Of a stretch of DNA of 40,464 nucleotides, positions 7,611 through 16,375 are shown piece by piece; position 1 is the stretch's first letter; every line of letters begins with the position of its first letter. Source of the stretch: Oscillospiraceae bacterium. GTDB lineage: Bacteria > Bacillota > Clostridia > Oscillospirales > Oscillospiraceae. Under the pieces are notes generated by a model. That model had not been told where the DNA came from. It searched no databases and was given only the letters and a program-made list of their open reading frames with translations. A program made the translations under genes and the position numbers. The stretch is taken from positions 1 through 40,464 of the forward strand of contig SVLB01000025.1 in the NCBI GenBank assembly GCA_015068135.1, written 5' to 3'.

Positions 7611-8606
7611 ATGAGGAGAATTGGAGTTTTAGGCGCCGGTACCTGGGGAATGGCTTTGTCCAGAATGCTGTATAACAGCGGTCATCAGGTCACGGTTTGG
7701 TCCGCCATCGGTCAGGAGATCGATACATTTTCCGCCACACGGCGGCATCCCAATCTGCCGGGCATGGTCATTCCCGATGGCATTGCATTTACAAAAGATA
7801 TGGAAACGGTGTGTGCCGAAAAGGATATTTTGCTGTTTGCGGTGCCCTCCGTTTATGTGCGTCAGACCTCAAGAAGCGCAAAGCCCTATGTGCGCCCCGG
7901 TCAGGTGATCGTGGATGTTGCCAAGGGCATTGAGCCCGATACCCTGCTTACCATGACCGGCATTATTGACCAGGAGCTGCCGGGAATGCGGCTGGTTGCC
8001 CTTTCCGGTCCCACCCATGCAGAGGAAGTGGCCCGGGATCTGCCCACCACCATCGTATCTGCCAGCCAGGATGCAGAGGCCGCCAATTTGGTGCAGGATG
8101 TGTTTTTCAACACCTGCATGCGGGTATACACCAACGACGATGTTTTGGGCGTAGAGCTTTGCGGCGCACTGAAAAATATCATTGCCCTGGCCTCCGGTGT
8201 AGCCCTGGGTCTGGGCTTCGGTGACAATACCAAAGCCGCCCTCATCACCCGGGGCATGGCAGAGATCACCCGGCTGGGACTGGCTATGGGCTGCAAGGAG
8301 CAGACCTTCGCCGGTCTTGCGGGCATCGGTGATCTCATCGTCACCGCCACCTCCCAGCACAGCCGCAACAATCGCTGCGGCATACTCATGGGACAGGGTG
8401 TGCCTCCCCAGGAGGCGGTGAAGCAGGTGGGCATGGTGGTGGAGGGCATCAACGCCATCCCCGCGGCCATGGCGCTTATGACAAAGTACGGGGTTCAAAT
8501 GCCCATTATCCGGGCAGTGGATGCGCTGGTCAAGGGCGAGGTCTCCCCTTCCGATACAGTTGCCATGCTTATGGACCGGGGTAAAAAACCGGAGATCATG
8601 CGCTAG
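7611..8606 (+). CDS. gpsA: NAD(P)H-dependent glycerol-3-phosphate dehydrogenase
   Basis: A 331-residue cytosolic enzyme reducing dihydroxyacetone phosphate to sn-glycerol 3-phosphate for phospholipid synthesis. The N-terminal Rossmann motif is GAGTWG (residues 8-13). Further family blocks are VDVAKGIEPDTL, SGPTHAEEVA (the family's GPSHAEE), GALKNIIALASGVALGLGFGDNTKAALITRG with the catalytic Lys, and the EG.NAIPAAMALMTKYGVQMPI end. The frame is open for 28 codons upstream, but the ATG at 7611 has AAAGGA upstream and matches the family start. It is monocistronic: its own promoter upstream and a 22-bp hairpin downstream. Confidence 0.95.
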   Translation: MRRIGVLGAGTWGMALSRMLYNSGHQVTVWSAIGQEIDTFSATRRHPNLPGMVIPDGIAFTKDMETVCAEKDILLFAVPSVYVRQTSRSAKPYVRPGQVIVDVAKGIEPDTLLTMTGIIDQELPGMRLVALSGPTHAEEVARDLPTTIVSASQDAEAANLVQDVFFNTCMRVYTNDDVLGVELCGALKNIIALASGVALGLGFGDNTKAALITRGMAEITRLGLAMGCKEQTFAGLAGIGDLIVTATSQHSRNNRCGILMGQGVPPQEAVKQVGMVVEGINAIPAAMALMTKYGVQMPIIRAVDALVKGEVSPSDTVAMLMDRGKKPEIMR

Positions 8607-8620
8607 TAACAGATTATATG

Positions 8621-8670
8621 AAGCAATACCGGTATAAACGCAGCCTTGCGTTTATACCGGTATTGCTTTT
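8621..8670 (+). terminator. 22-bp perfect hairpin terminator after gpsA
   Basis: aagcaataccggtataaacg and its exact complement form a 22-bp stem with a GCCT loop (8621-8642 / 8647-8668), followed on the plus strand by TTTT. It lies between convergent gpsA and trkH and could serve both directions, though the minus-strand side lacks a T-run. The stem is longer than usual for a terminator. Confidence 0.65.
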
Positions 8671-8674
8671 GTGA

Positions 8675-10141
8675 TTATCTTCGTTTCCATGTGGTTCTGC
8701 TCAAAAGCAGAAGCACGGGGAAGATCTCCAGGCGGCCTGCCAGCATGTCTGCCGACAGTACCAGCTTGCTCAGATCGCTCATATGGGCAAAATTGCAGGT
8801 GGGTCCCACCGCATCCATGCCGGGACCGATATTGTTGAAACAGCACAGCACCGCAGAAAAGGTGGTTTCCACGCTATGCCCGTCCAGGCTCACCAGCAAA
8901 TACGACAGCACGATAATGATCACATAGGCCGCCAGGTAGGCATTGGTATTGGACAGCACCTTTTCATCCACAGTTCTGCCGTTATTACGCACCAGCTGGA
9001 CCTTGTTGGGATTGAGGATCTGCCGGGTATTCCGCCGCAGACTCTTGAAGATCAGAAGCACTCTTGCCACCTTGAAGCCGCCGCCGGTAGAGCCGGCGCA
9101 GGCACCGATCACCATAAGCATCAGGATCAGTCCCTTGGAAAGGGCTGGCCACAGATCGTAATCGGCAGTGGTATAGCCGGTGGTGGTCATAATGGAGCTG
9201 ACCTGGAAGGCCGCATGGCGCACCGCGTCGGAGCCGGTGCCGTAGAGGGCACTGGCCTTATCGTAAATGTTCAGGGCAATGAGGACCATGCTCACGATGG
9301 CAATGGCCAGATACACCCGCAGCTCCTCATCCCGGAACACCGCCTTGATCTGTCGCAGAAGAAGCAGATAATAACAGCTGAAGTTCACACCGAACAGGAA
9401 CATAAATACAGTGGTCACCCACTGGATATAGGGGCTGCAGGAAGTCAGCGAATCTCCGTAAACACCAAAACCGCCGGTGCCTGCGGTGCCGAAGGCAGTG
9501 CAAAGGGCCTCCAGGAAGGGCATATCTCCAAACAGCAGGAATACCAGGTTGATCACTGTCATGACCACATAGATCACATAAAGGATCATAGCGGTATTCT
9601 TCATTTTTGGCACCAGCTTGCCCACATCGGGTCCGGGGCTTTCCGCCCGGAGCAGGTGCATAGTAAAGCCCGTATCCTTGCCCCCCGTGGGAGCGATTGC
9701 CAGCAAGAATACCAAAACGCCCATACCGCCCAGCCAGTGGCTGAAGGATCGCCAGTATAAAATGCCTCTTGGCAGTTCCTCCGGCACTGCCACCACGGAA
9801 GCACCGGTGGTGGTAAAGCCGGAAACGATCTCAAAAAACGCGTCCACATAGTGAGGGATGGCACCGCAGAATACAAAGGGCAGTGCCCCCAAAAGGCTCA
9901 ATACGATCCAGGAAACGCCGGTGCAGACCATACCCTCCCGGGCGCTGAACAGCTTCCCTGCTCTGCGGCAGAGCAGATACAAGATCCCCGCCAGTGCCGC
10001 CATAATGGCGAAGGTGTATAAAAAGCCGGTGACAGCCCGATCCTCTCCGTAGCCCAGGCTGATGCCCAGGGCCGGCAGCAAAAACACCGCTTCAATGGCA
10101 ATGATCTGAGACAAAAATCTGCCGATCATTTTGTAATTCAT
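8675..10141 (-). CDS. trkH: Trk/Ktr potassium uptake channel subunit TrkH
   Basis: A 488-residue polytopic membrane protein, the pore of a Trk-type K+ importer. Four pore-loop signatures are visible in order: SGFTTTGAS (about residue 108), AFGTAGTGGFG (about 220), SIMTTTGYT (about 316) and GACAGSTGGGFK (about 346), each centred on the selectivity-filter Gly. The hydrophobic N-terminus is FLSQIIAIEAVFLLPALG. The last loop near CCFNNIGPGMDAVGP fits the family. It starts 22 bp after trkA, whose product is its cytosolic gating partner, with GGGTGA just upstream. Confidence 0.93.
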   Translation of the reverse strand: MNYKMIGRFLSQIIAIEAVFLLPALGISLGYGEDRAVTGFLYTFAIMAALAGILYLLCRRAGKLFSAREGMVCTGVSWIVLSLLGALPFVFCGAIPHYVDAFFEIVSGFTTTGASVVAVPEELPRGILYWRSFSHWLGGMGVLVFLLAIAPTGGKDTGFTMHLLRAESPGPDVGKLVPKMKNTAMILYVIYVVMTVINLVFLLFGDMPFLEALCTAFGTAGTGGFGVYGDSLTSCSPYIQWVTTVFMFLFGVNFSCYYLLLLRQIKAVFRDEELRVYLAIAIVSMVLIALNIYDKASALYGTGSDAVRHAAFQVSSIMTTTGYTTADYDLWPALSKGLILMLMVIGACAGSTGGGFKVARVLLIFKSLRRNTRQILNPNKVQLVRNNGRTVDEKVLSNTNAYLAAYVIIIVLSYLLVSLDGHSVETTFSAVLCCFNNIGPGMDAVGPTCNFAHMSDLSKLVLSADMLAGRLEIFPVLLLLSRTTWKRR

Positions 10142-10163
10142 AAAATCACCCTATGTATGGTTA

Positions 10164-11522
10164 TTAGGCGAAAATATCGTTGAGCTGGTGCAAAATGCCC
10201 CGGCCCGAGGTGACCACTACCACCGTATCGCCAATGCAAAATTCCGAATCGCCGCCGGGCAGACTGGTCTGGGTACCGTGGGCAATAGAGGCCAGCAGTA
10301 CATTGGGCCGCAGTTTCATCTTCTTCAGCGGCACACCCCGGTTCCGGGTGGTCTCATCCACCTGGAACTCGATAGCCTCCACCTGCCCGTCTGCGATGGA
10401 ATGGATAGACACAGCGGCACCCACCTGGTTCTCCATGGCACGAACATAGCGGACGATATTGCTGCTGCACAGTTCCCTGGGAACGATCAAACTTCCCAGA
10501 GCCATGGAATCGGCAATGGAGGTATTCTCTCCATGGCTGAGCTTGGTGATCACCTGGCCCACGCCCCGGCTGGCGGCATACATGGAAATGACCATATTGG
10601 TCTCATCCATACCTGTAAGGGTCACCACCGCATCGCAGTCCCCGATGCCCTGCTCCTCCAAGGTGGCATGACTGCTGCAGTCTCCGTGGATCACCGAAGC
10701 CTCCGGGAGCCAGTCCGCCATTTGCAGACATCTGCGTTCATCCTTCTCCAGGATGCGCACAGACATCTTTTCGTCCTCCAAAAGCTTCGCCAAATAATAG
10801 CTCATGGTACCGCCGCCGCAGATGAGCACATCCCGCACCCGCCGGGTAATCACTCCCAGGTTTTTCAGCAGCTGTGCCAGGGTCGCTGTGGGGGCCGTTA
10901 CAAAGATCCGGTCACCTTCCCGCAGTACAAACGTTCCGCTGGGGGCAATGGCCTGACCGGCCCGCAAAACCGCGCAGACCAGCACCTTGCATTTGACTAC
11001 GCCGCTAAGCTCCGACAGCGCCACATCCTTTAGCTTGCTTTTGCTGTCGATCCTCAACTCCACAATCTCGGTCTTTCCCTTGGCAAAGGTGTCCCGGCGC
11101 AGAAAGCCCGGGTATTTCAAAAGCCGCTCGATCTCCAGCGCCGCCTGCTTTTCCGGGTTAAAGGTCATGGATACCGGAAACACCTGGGGCATGGTCACGA
11201 TCTGCTCGGCATACTCCGGGCTTCGGATCCGGGCAATGGTATGCACGTTGGGGTTAATGCCGTGGGCAGTCATACAGCAAAGCAGGTTCAGTTCATCTGC
11301 ACCGGTAGCGGCGATCACAAGCTCCGCTTCCCCGATCCCGGCCCGTTCCAGCACCTCCCGGGAGGCGCAGTTACCGGAAACCGCAATGGCATCAAACCGG
11401 GAGGTTGCCCGGTCCAGCACATTGGGGTTCTGGTCGATAATGGTCAGGTTATGACCCTCGGCAGCCAGCTGGCGGGCCAGGGTCAAGCCCACCTTGCCGC
11501 CACCGGCAATGATAATATCCAT
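10164..11522 (-). CDS. trkA: Trk system potassium uptake regulatory protein TrkA
   Basis: A 452-residue soluble subunit made of two RCK units in tandem, the usual TrkA length. The first nucleotide-binding fold begins MDIIIAGGGKVG (Gly motif at 7-12) with an acidic D at the end of strand 2 (IIDQN). A TrkA_C domain follows at about 135-215 (IAPSGTFVLREGDRIFV). The second Rossmann fold starts near residue 228 with DVLICGGGTMS, and a second TrkA_C closes the protein (ASIAHG...GDTVVVV). It binds NAD(H)/ATP and gates TrkH. It sits four bases after the mgtC-like stop, with GGAG inside that gene. Confidence 0.93.
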   Translation of the reverse strand: MDIIIAGGGKVGLTLARQLAAEGHNLTIIDQNPNVLDRATSRFDAIAVSGNCASREVLERAGIGEAELVIAATGADELNLLCCMTAHGINPNVHTIARIRSPEYAEQIVTMPQVFPVSMTFNPEKQAALEIERLLKYPGFLRRDTFAKGKTEIVELRIDSKSKLKDVALSELSGVVKCKVLVCAVLRAGQAIAPSGTFVLREGDRIFVTAPTATLAQLLKNLGVITRRVRDVLICGGGTMSYYLAKLLEDEKMSVRILEKDERRCLQMADWLPEASVIHGDCSSHATLEEQGIGDCDAVVTLTGMDETNMVISMYAASRGVGQVITKLSHGENTSIADSMALGSLIVPRELCSSNIVRYVRAMENQVGAAVSIHSIADGQVEAIEFQVDETTRNRGVPLKKMKLRPNVLLASIAHGTQTSLPGGDSEFCIGDTVVVVTSGRGILHQLNDIFA

Positions 11523-11526
11523 AGTG

Positions 11527-12204
11527 TTACAGCTCCTCGATGTACTCTACGCCGGAAATGCCCTGCACTTCGGCCATAATATCCCCGTGATTGCGCCGTT
11601 TTTCTACCCGCAGGGTCGCGGTATAGGCATGGATGTCCGACTGACTGTCCAGATCCCGTTCCCGCTGCAAATTGCTCAGCTCCATATTGTGTTCTCGCAT
11701 ATTCCTCAGGAATTCTCCCAACGGGCGATCCTTGCGAATCTCAATATACACATCCACCCGGCGGGTCTTCATGCGCATCCGGTTATCCATCCGCTGCATC
11801 AGGGTCATGACCGTAAAAATGGCCACACCGCCAATAACCGCTGCCTCATAAAAACCGATGCCCAGGGCAAGGCCCACACCGGCAGCCGCCCAAAGACCGG
11901 CAGCGGTGGTCAGGCCCTTGATCTGACTGCGCCGGGTCACAATGATGGTACCGGCACCCAAGAAACCAATGCCGCTGACCACCTGGGCGCCCATACGTAC
12001 CGGGTCGCCCATGCCATAAACCTGGAAAATATACTGATTGGTCAGCATGATCAGGCACGCACCTACGCACACCAGCATATAGGTACGCAGTCCGGCGGCA
12101 CGGTTCTTAAGGCCACGCTCCAGGCCGATGAATCCGCCCAAAATCACCGCCGCCCCGATCCGCAGGGCTACTGCCAAATAGGTTACTTCACGTATCGTGT
12201 CCAT
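11527..12204 (-). CDS. MgtC/SapB family membrane protein
   Basis: A 225-residue protein. The N-terminal part (about 1-145) has four to five membrane helices with the family blocks GGFIGLERGLKNRAAGLRTY, SGIGFLGAGTII and IKGLTTAAGLWAAAGVGLALG. The C-terminal part (about 150-225) is a soluble ACT-like domain. MgtC relatives act in Mg2+ limitation and ATP synthase or phosphate control in some pathogens; in commensal Firmicutes the role is unclear. Its place directly before trkA-trkH suggests co-expression in ion homeostasis (inference). The start is supported by GAGGGGG eight bases upstream. Confidence 0.85.
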   Translation of the reverse strand: MDTIREVTYLAVALRIGAAVILGGFIGLERGLKNRAAGLRTYMLVCVGACLIMLTNQYIFQVYGMGDPVRMGAQVVSGIGFLGAGTIIVTRRSQIKGLTTAAGLWAAAGVGLALGIGFYEAAVIGGVAIFTVMTLMQRMDNRMRMKTRRVDVYIEIRKDRPLGEFLRNMREHNMELSNLQRERDLDSQSDIHAYTATLRVEKRRNHGDIMAEVQGISGVEYIEEL

Positions 12205-12298
12205 AATAAACCCCCTCTAAAAAAAAGCGAATTGCAAAGTTCTTTAGGGTATTGCCTTGTTGGTAACTGGTAACCGGCAACGCCTGCAAATGTATCAT

Positions 12299-14398
12299 TT
12301 ACAATTCATTTGCCAACGCCCGGCAGGTAAAGAGGACTACCTGCTTGGTCTGTGCCAGCTCCTCCAGGACTTCCATAGCCCTTTGACTCCGTTCCTCGTC
12401 AAAACGGACCAGCACATCATCCAGCACCAAAGGTGCCTGGGGAGTCAACTCTGCGGCTACTGCCAGGCGCAGTGCCAGATACAGCTGATCCACTGTGCCG
12501 TCGGAGCGCAGTCGAATAGGCTCCAGGGCGACCTCCCCCTCCGCTGCTGTCCGCAGGGACAGGTCCTCCGCCATGCTTACCCGGCTGTACCGGCCTTGGG
12601 TCAAGCGGCTGAAGATCCCTTCTGTCTGCTTGACCAGTTGGGGCGCGAACCGCCGCTGCAGGCCGGTTTTTGCCTTATATAAGGCATCCAGGGCCATTTC
12701 CAACGCGGCATTGTACTCAGTCAAACGGGTCAGTCTGCGGCTGACCGTGTCTAATCTCGCCCGGATCACCGCTTCCTCTCCCAAATTCTCCATTTTGCCC
12801 TGACAGCGGCCAATATCCACACGCAGCTGCTGCAGTCGGTTCTGTGTCTCAGAGATCTCCTGTAGGGTCTCCTCCCGGGAGAGGGTCAAACGGTCCGGAT
12901 ATGCCGGAGCCGGTGTATCCTGGGATACTTCTTCCAGGTCTTTTTGATGGCGCTGCAGCTGCTCCAATTCCTTTTGGGCCGCCTGCCACTGTTGGCGGCA
13001 TTCCAGTGCCTGATGCATCCGGGTCATTGCGCCCTGCAGATCTCCATCTGCCGCCTGGGCAATGGCTGCGGACAGTTCTTTTTCCCGGCGGTCAAGATCG
13101 CCTGCGGTCTTCTGATAGTTTTCCAAAGCCTGGGCATAGCTCTGCCGGATAGCCTGATTGCTTCGGGCGCTGGACTCCCAGCTGTCCGGGCTTAGTCCGG
13201 GATAGCCCGCTTCTATGGTCTTGCTCCGGTCTTCCAGGGTCTTGGCTCCTGCCGCCATAACGAAATAACCTGCCACTGCCAGCCCAAGGGGGATCGCCGC
13301 CAAATAAATTGGAAGACTAACGCCCACGGCCACCGCTGCCAAAACAAATACCGCACACAAGATCAGACCAAGCTTTCGCTTGCTTTGGGCCTGGGTACGA
13401 AGCTTTTTCACTTCCCCGGCATCCTTTGCCGCCTGCTGGGGATCCTCCGGACCGTTGCAAACCGGCTGTTCCGGCGGCTGGGGAAGCAAAGATCTCTCCA
13501 GCTGCAAACGTTTTAGGCGTTCTTCCAGGGCACCCAGAGTCTCAAGCCGCGCATTTGCCTCCGTCAACTCCGGCAATTGGGAGCAGCGGCTTTCCAATTC
13601 TTCACAGCGAAGCTGTGCCATCTCCATTTCCCGGGCCATCTGCTGGGCCCGTTCCGTCCGGGTACGGGCAGCCTCATACTGCAAGGCGGTTCTGTGGTTG
13701 GTCAGATCCTCCAGGTATTCTTCCAGCTGAGTGATTTTCTCAGTGTTCTGTTTGGTCTTTTGCTGCAGATCCCGCACCTGCTCCAGTTGCAGACGCAGGC
13801 GGTTCTGCTCCGCCTCCACCTGGGGGATCAGTCCGGTCTGGTTGTGCTGACATTTGTTTTTCAGATCCCGCAAGGACTGCTCCAAGCGGTCACCGGAGCC
13901 GGATTCATCACCGGTGGTCACCAATGCGTTGAGTCTGCGTCGCAGAGCATCATCCTGGGTCACAGGCAGATCTGCAAGCCGCAAAAAACCCGCCCGGGTG
14001 AACACACTGCGCTCCACCCCCAAAAGGATCTGACCACAGTTCGCAGCTGTCAGCTCCGGCACCTCAATGCCGGTTTCCGTTTCATAAGCCCGGAAATTTC
14101 CCATAGGGATCCGGCCTTTTGTGGTCCTTTCCAGGGTAATATCCCGATCCTCCCACAAGATCCGCATGGTACCTGCCATGGGTGCGCCGGACCAGGGTGC
14201 ATACCGGTCCTTATCTGCCACAGATGTGGCTGTGGTACGCTCCCGGGTGTCGATCCCGTACAGCATATTCACCAGGAAGGCGCACCATGTGGATTTTCCC
14301 CACTCATTGGGGGCGTGGATCACATTCAGACCGGGCTTTAGTTCCAATACGGCATTTTGAAGCTTACCGAAGGTTGCGGTCATGGATAGGATCTTCAT
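12299..14398 (-). CDS. SbcC/YhaN-like coiled-coil ATPase with a central membrane-helix pair
   Basis: A 699-residue SMC/Rad50-type ATPase paired with the adjacent SbcD-like nuclease. Walker A is APNEWGKST (residues 29-37). Long coiled coil covers about 190-320 and 410-560, and the C-terminus carries an ABC signature-like LRSDGTVDQLYLALRLAV and Walker B PLVLDDVLVRFDEERS. Between the coils, where Rad50/SbcC has a CxxC zinc hook, there is none; instead KLGLILCAVFVLAAVAVGVSLP and a second hydrophobic stretch form a likely membrane hairpin, as in YhaN-type proteins. At about 700 residues it is shorter than SbcC (about 1000). The start at 14398 overlaps the sbcD-like stop by four bases (ATGA). The frame is open upstream, but that part lies inside the neighbour. 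Confidence 0.8.
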   Translation of the reverse strand: MKILSMTATFGKLQNAVLELKPGLNVIHAPNEWGKSTWCAFLVNMLYGIDTRERTTATSVADKDRYAPWSGAPMAGTMRILWEDRDITLERTTKGRIPMGNFRAYETETGIEVPELTAANCGQILLGVERSVFTRAGFLRLADLPVTQDDALRRRLNALVTTGDESGSGDRLEQSLRDLKNKCQHNQTGLIPQVEAEQNRLRLQLEQVRDLQQKTKQNTEKITQLEEYLEDLTNHRTALQYEAARTRTERAQQMAREMEMAQLRCEELESRCSQLPELTEANARLETLGALEERLKRLQLERSLLPQPPEQPVCNGPEDPQQAAKDAGEVKKLRTQAQSKRKLGLILCAVFVLAAVAVGVSLPIYLAAIPLGLAVAGYFVMAAGAKTLEDRSKTIEAGYPGLSPDSWESSARSNQAIRQSYAQALENYQKTAGDLDRREKELSAAIAQAADGDLQGAMTRMHQALECRQQWQAAQKELEQLQRHQKDLEEVSQDTPAPAYPDRLTLSREETLQEISETQNRLQQLRVDIGRCQGKMENLGEEAVIRARLDTVSRRLTRLTEYNAALEMALDALYKAKTGLQRRFAPQLVKQTEGIFSRLTQGRYSRVSMAEDLSLRTAAEGEVALEPIRLRSDGTVDQLYLALRLAVAAELTPQAPLVLDDVLVRFDEERSQRAMEVLEELAQTKQVVLFTCRALANEL

Positions 14399-15441
14399 GG
14401 AAGTGTCACCTCCTGACCGTCCAGCAGGCGGCGGCTGATCCGGGCGGCAAGCTCTGCCCGGTGCTGCAGACTTTGGCTGGTGCTTTGGGCGCTTTCCCGC
14501 AGGACCTGGAAAAACGCCCCCTCCAGGGAGTCCTCCCCGGCACTGCTCCAAATATCCACCTGAGGGATCGTTTCATCCCGCAGTGTCAGATTTGGCACAT
14601 GGGGAAAAGCCTCCGTCAGTGCATCCAGCTGCACAGCAGGACTGTAGCCCGTCAAAGTAATGCGGTAATGATCCCGGGTGGGCAGTGCCGGCAGAGCCGC
14701 CGCCAACGCCTGAGCAGGATCTCCATCGGCATCCACCTGCTCGTCATAAAACCGGGTGGTATCCAACGGTACAAAGGTAGAACGTCCCCCAAGCTGGGTG
14801 ATCACAACACCCTTTTCTCCGGTCTCGTCAAAGCCTCGGCCCATAGGGCATCCGGGCCATACACAGACAGTCTTGCCTGCCTGAAGGCTTCCGCCCTTGT
14901 GAACATGGCCTAAAGCCAAATAATCCAGCTCTGTTTCTTTGATCTGGGCACGGGTCATGGGGCAGTAAGCAGAGCCTGCCACCACCTCTCCATGAAGTAC
15001 CCCGATCTGCCACTGCTCCGGTCCCTGGGCCCGGAAGCCCTTAAGAAGTCCCGGACAGTCCATAGAGGTATAGCCTGCGCCGTAGATCCGGCAGTCCAGC
15101 TCCGGCAGAACCAGTTCCGTGATCTGGGGCTGTGTAAAAATATGGACATTTTCCGGCCAGGTTTCCGTAAGATAGGGAGAGTTTTCTCCGCAAAAATCGT
15201 GATTACCGGGGGTAATGATCACAGGAAGCGCCAGTTCCTCCAATACTCCCATAACTTCTTCCAGGGTCTGCCGGGAGCAAAGACCGTCAAACAGATCTCC
15301 GGCAATAATCATCAGATCACAGCCCTCGTTTTTACACAGAGCAGCAATCTTCCGTGGGATCCCAGCCAGTTCCCGGCGCAGACCGGCATCCCCCTCCATG
15401 GGGGCATCCAAATGCCAGTCAGCGGTGTGCAGAATCTTCAT
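14395..15441 (-). CDS. SbcD/YhaO-like metallophosphoesterase, DNA repair exonuclease subunit
   Basis: A 348-residue calcineurin-type phosphoesterase. All metal-binding blocks are present: DWH (D8, H10), GDLFD (about 48), GNHD (about 78), then VLHGE and ALGHVHKGG. Such proteins provide the nuclease of an Mre11/Rad50-like complex, the partner ATPase here being the following gene, which is translationally coupled. The C-terminal capping region is short. Its start overlaps the 3' end of ymdB by 23 bp; the ATG at 15441 begins MKILHTADWHL as expected and has GGTGGA upstream. Assignment to YhaO-type rather than classical SbcD follows from the partner lacking a zinc hook. Confidence 0.85.
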   Translation of the reverse strand: MKILHTADWHLDAPMEGDAGLRRELAGIPRKIAALCKNEGCDLMIIAGDLFDGLCSRQTLEEVMGVLEELALPVIITPGNHDFCGENSPYLTETWPENVHIFTQPQITELVLPELDCRIYGAGYTSMDCPGLLKGFRAQGPEQWQIGVLHGEVVAGSAYCPMTRAQIKETELDYLALGHVHKGGSLQAGKTVCVWPGCPMGRGFDETGEKGVVITQLGGRSTFVPLDTTRFYDEQVDADGDPAQALAAALPALPTRDHYRITLTGYSPAVQLDALTEAFPHVPNLTLRDETIPQVDIWSSAGEDSLEGAFFQVLRESAQSTSQSLQHRAELAARISRRLLDGQEVTLP

Positions 15442-16213
15442 CTGTCAGATCCACCCTTTCTGTCTTGATACATAGTCCCGTTTGGGTATCGACGGTAAAC
15501 AGTACCGCCTCCAGCTTGGTGGGACCGTCTGCCCAGCGGTAACGCTCCGGCAGTCCTCCTAAAAAGCGGTTGATGGAAAGATCCGCTCGGATGCCCAGTA
15601 CCGAATGCCGGGGACCGGTCATCCCAAGGTCCGTCACATAGCCGGTGCCCTTGGGAAGTACCTGGGCATCGGCTGTGGGCACATGGGTGTGGGTCCCCCA
15701 AAGGGCCGTGATCCGTCCGTCCAAAAAATAACCCATAGCCAGCTTTTCTGAGGTGGCCTCCGCGTGGAAATCTATAAAGATCAGCTTGGTATCCAGGTCC
15801 TTGAGAAGTTTTTGTATTGTGGTGAAGGGGTTATCCGGGGTATAGTCCATATCCACACGGCCCTGGAGATTGATCACCGCCAAAGGCCCTGCGGAAGTTT
15901 CGTAGACCCCTACGCCCCGTCCCGGCACCTGGGGAGCATAATTGGCAGGTCGCAGGATCCGGCTGTTTTCATCCATAAAATCCACGATCTCCCGTTTGGA
16001 AAAGCTGTGGTTGCCCAGGGTGATCACATCTGCCCCGGCATCGAGAATGTCCAAAGCCTGGTTGGGGGTAATGCCCACAGCAGAGGCATTTTCACCGTTT
16101 ACCACCACAAAATCCGCCCGGGTCCTGCGCTTGAGATACCGCAGACTCCGCCGAACTCGTTCCAGTCCCGGTGTTCCCACCACATCGCCCACTGCCAATA
16201 CCCGATATTCCAT
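15419..16213 (-). CDS. ymdB: YmdB-family metallophosphoesterase (2',3'-cyclic nucleotide phosphodiesterase type)
   Basis: A 264-residue protein matching the usual YmdB length. Metal-site blocks are GDVVGTPG (D10), NGENAS (about 39-44), LGNHSF (about 67-72), DFHAEATSEK and WGTHTHVPTAD, with YVTDLGMTG following; this combination is diagnostic of YmdB rather than a general phosphoesterase. In Bacillus the protein hydrolyses 2',3'-cAMP and influences biofilm/motility choice. The start ATG has AGGAGG eight bases upstream, and a strong promoter lies at 16242-16270. It is the first gene of the ymdB-sbcD-sbcC-mgtC-trkA-trkH run. Confidence 0.92.
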   Translation of the reverse strand: MEYRVLAVGDVVGTPGLERVRRSLRYLKRRTRADFVVVNGENASAVGITPNQALDILDAGADVITLGNHSFSKREIVDFMDENSRILRPANYAPQVPGRGVGVYETSAGPLAVINLQGRVDMDYTPDNPFTTIQKLLKDLDTKLIFIDFHAEATSEKLAMGYFLDGRITALWGTHTHVPTADAQVLPKGTGYVTDLGMTGPRHSVLGIRADLSINRFLGGLPERYRWADGPTKLEAVLFTVDTQTGLCIKTERVDLTDEDSAHR

Positions 16214-16241
16214 AGCGTCCTCCTAAAATATGTTACCGAGT

Positions 16242-16270
16242 ATTATACTATAAATATAAAGAAAAAGCAA
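16242..16270 (-). promoter_or_regulatory. promoter of the ymdB operon
   Basis: On the minus strand, TTGCTT (16265-16270), a 17-bp spacer and TATAAT (16242-16247) lie about 30 bp before the ymdB start. Confidence 0.8.
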
Positions 16271-16281
16271 GCCTTCACCGC

Positions 16282-16309
16282 AAAGCCTTCTCCCCCGGGA
16301 GAAGGCTTT
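16282..16309. repeat. CCTTCTCCC palindrome
   Basis: A perfect 13-bp stem aaagccttctccc / gggagaaggcttt with a CC loop. No T-run follows on either strand, so it is not a complete terminator by itself. It shares its core with 3538-3566 and 36749-36774. Confidence 0.55.
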
Positions 16310-16311
16310 CT

Positions 16312-16365
16312 AAAAAAAACGCAAAGCACACAATGACCCAGGATCATTTTGCGCTTTGCGTTTTC
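16312..16365 (-). terminator. terminator of the small lipoprotein gene, made from inverted GCAAA repeats
   Basis: AAAACGCAAAGC and GCTTTGCGTTTT, plus inner complementary segments (caatga / tcatt), form a long imperfect stem. On the minus strand this stem is followed by eight T residues. It begins about 10 bp after the stop at 16376. Confidence 0.8.
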
Positions 16366-16375
16366 CATTTTGCAC

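Noticed and set aside
12205..12298. Terminator or promoter between the SbcC-like gene and mgtC
   Set aside because: There is a small ggttaccagttacc-type symmetry and a T-run near the mgtC ribosome site, but no stable stem with a T-run or paired -35/-10, so none is annotated.
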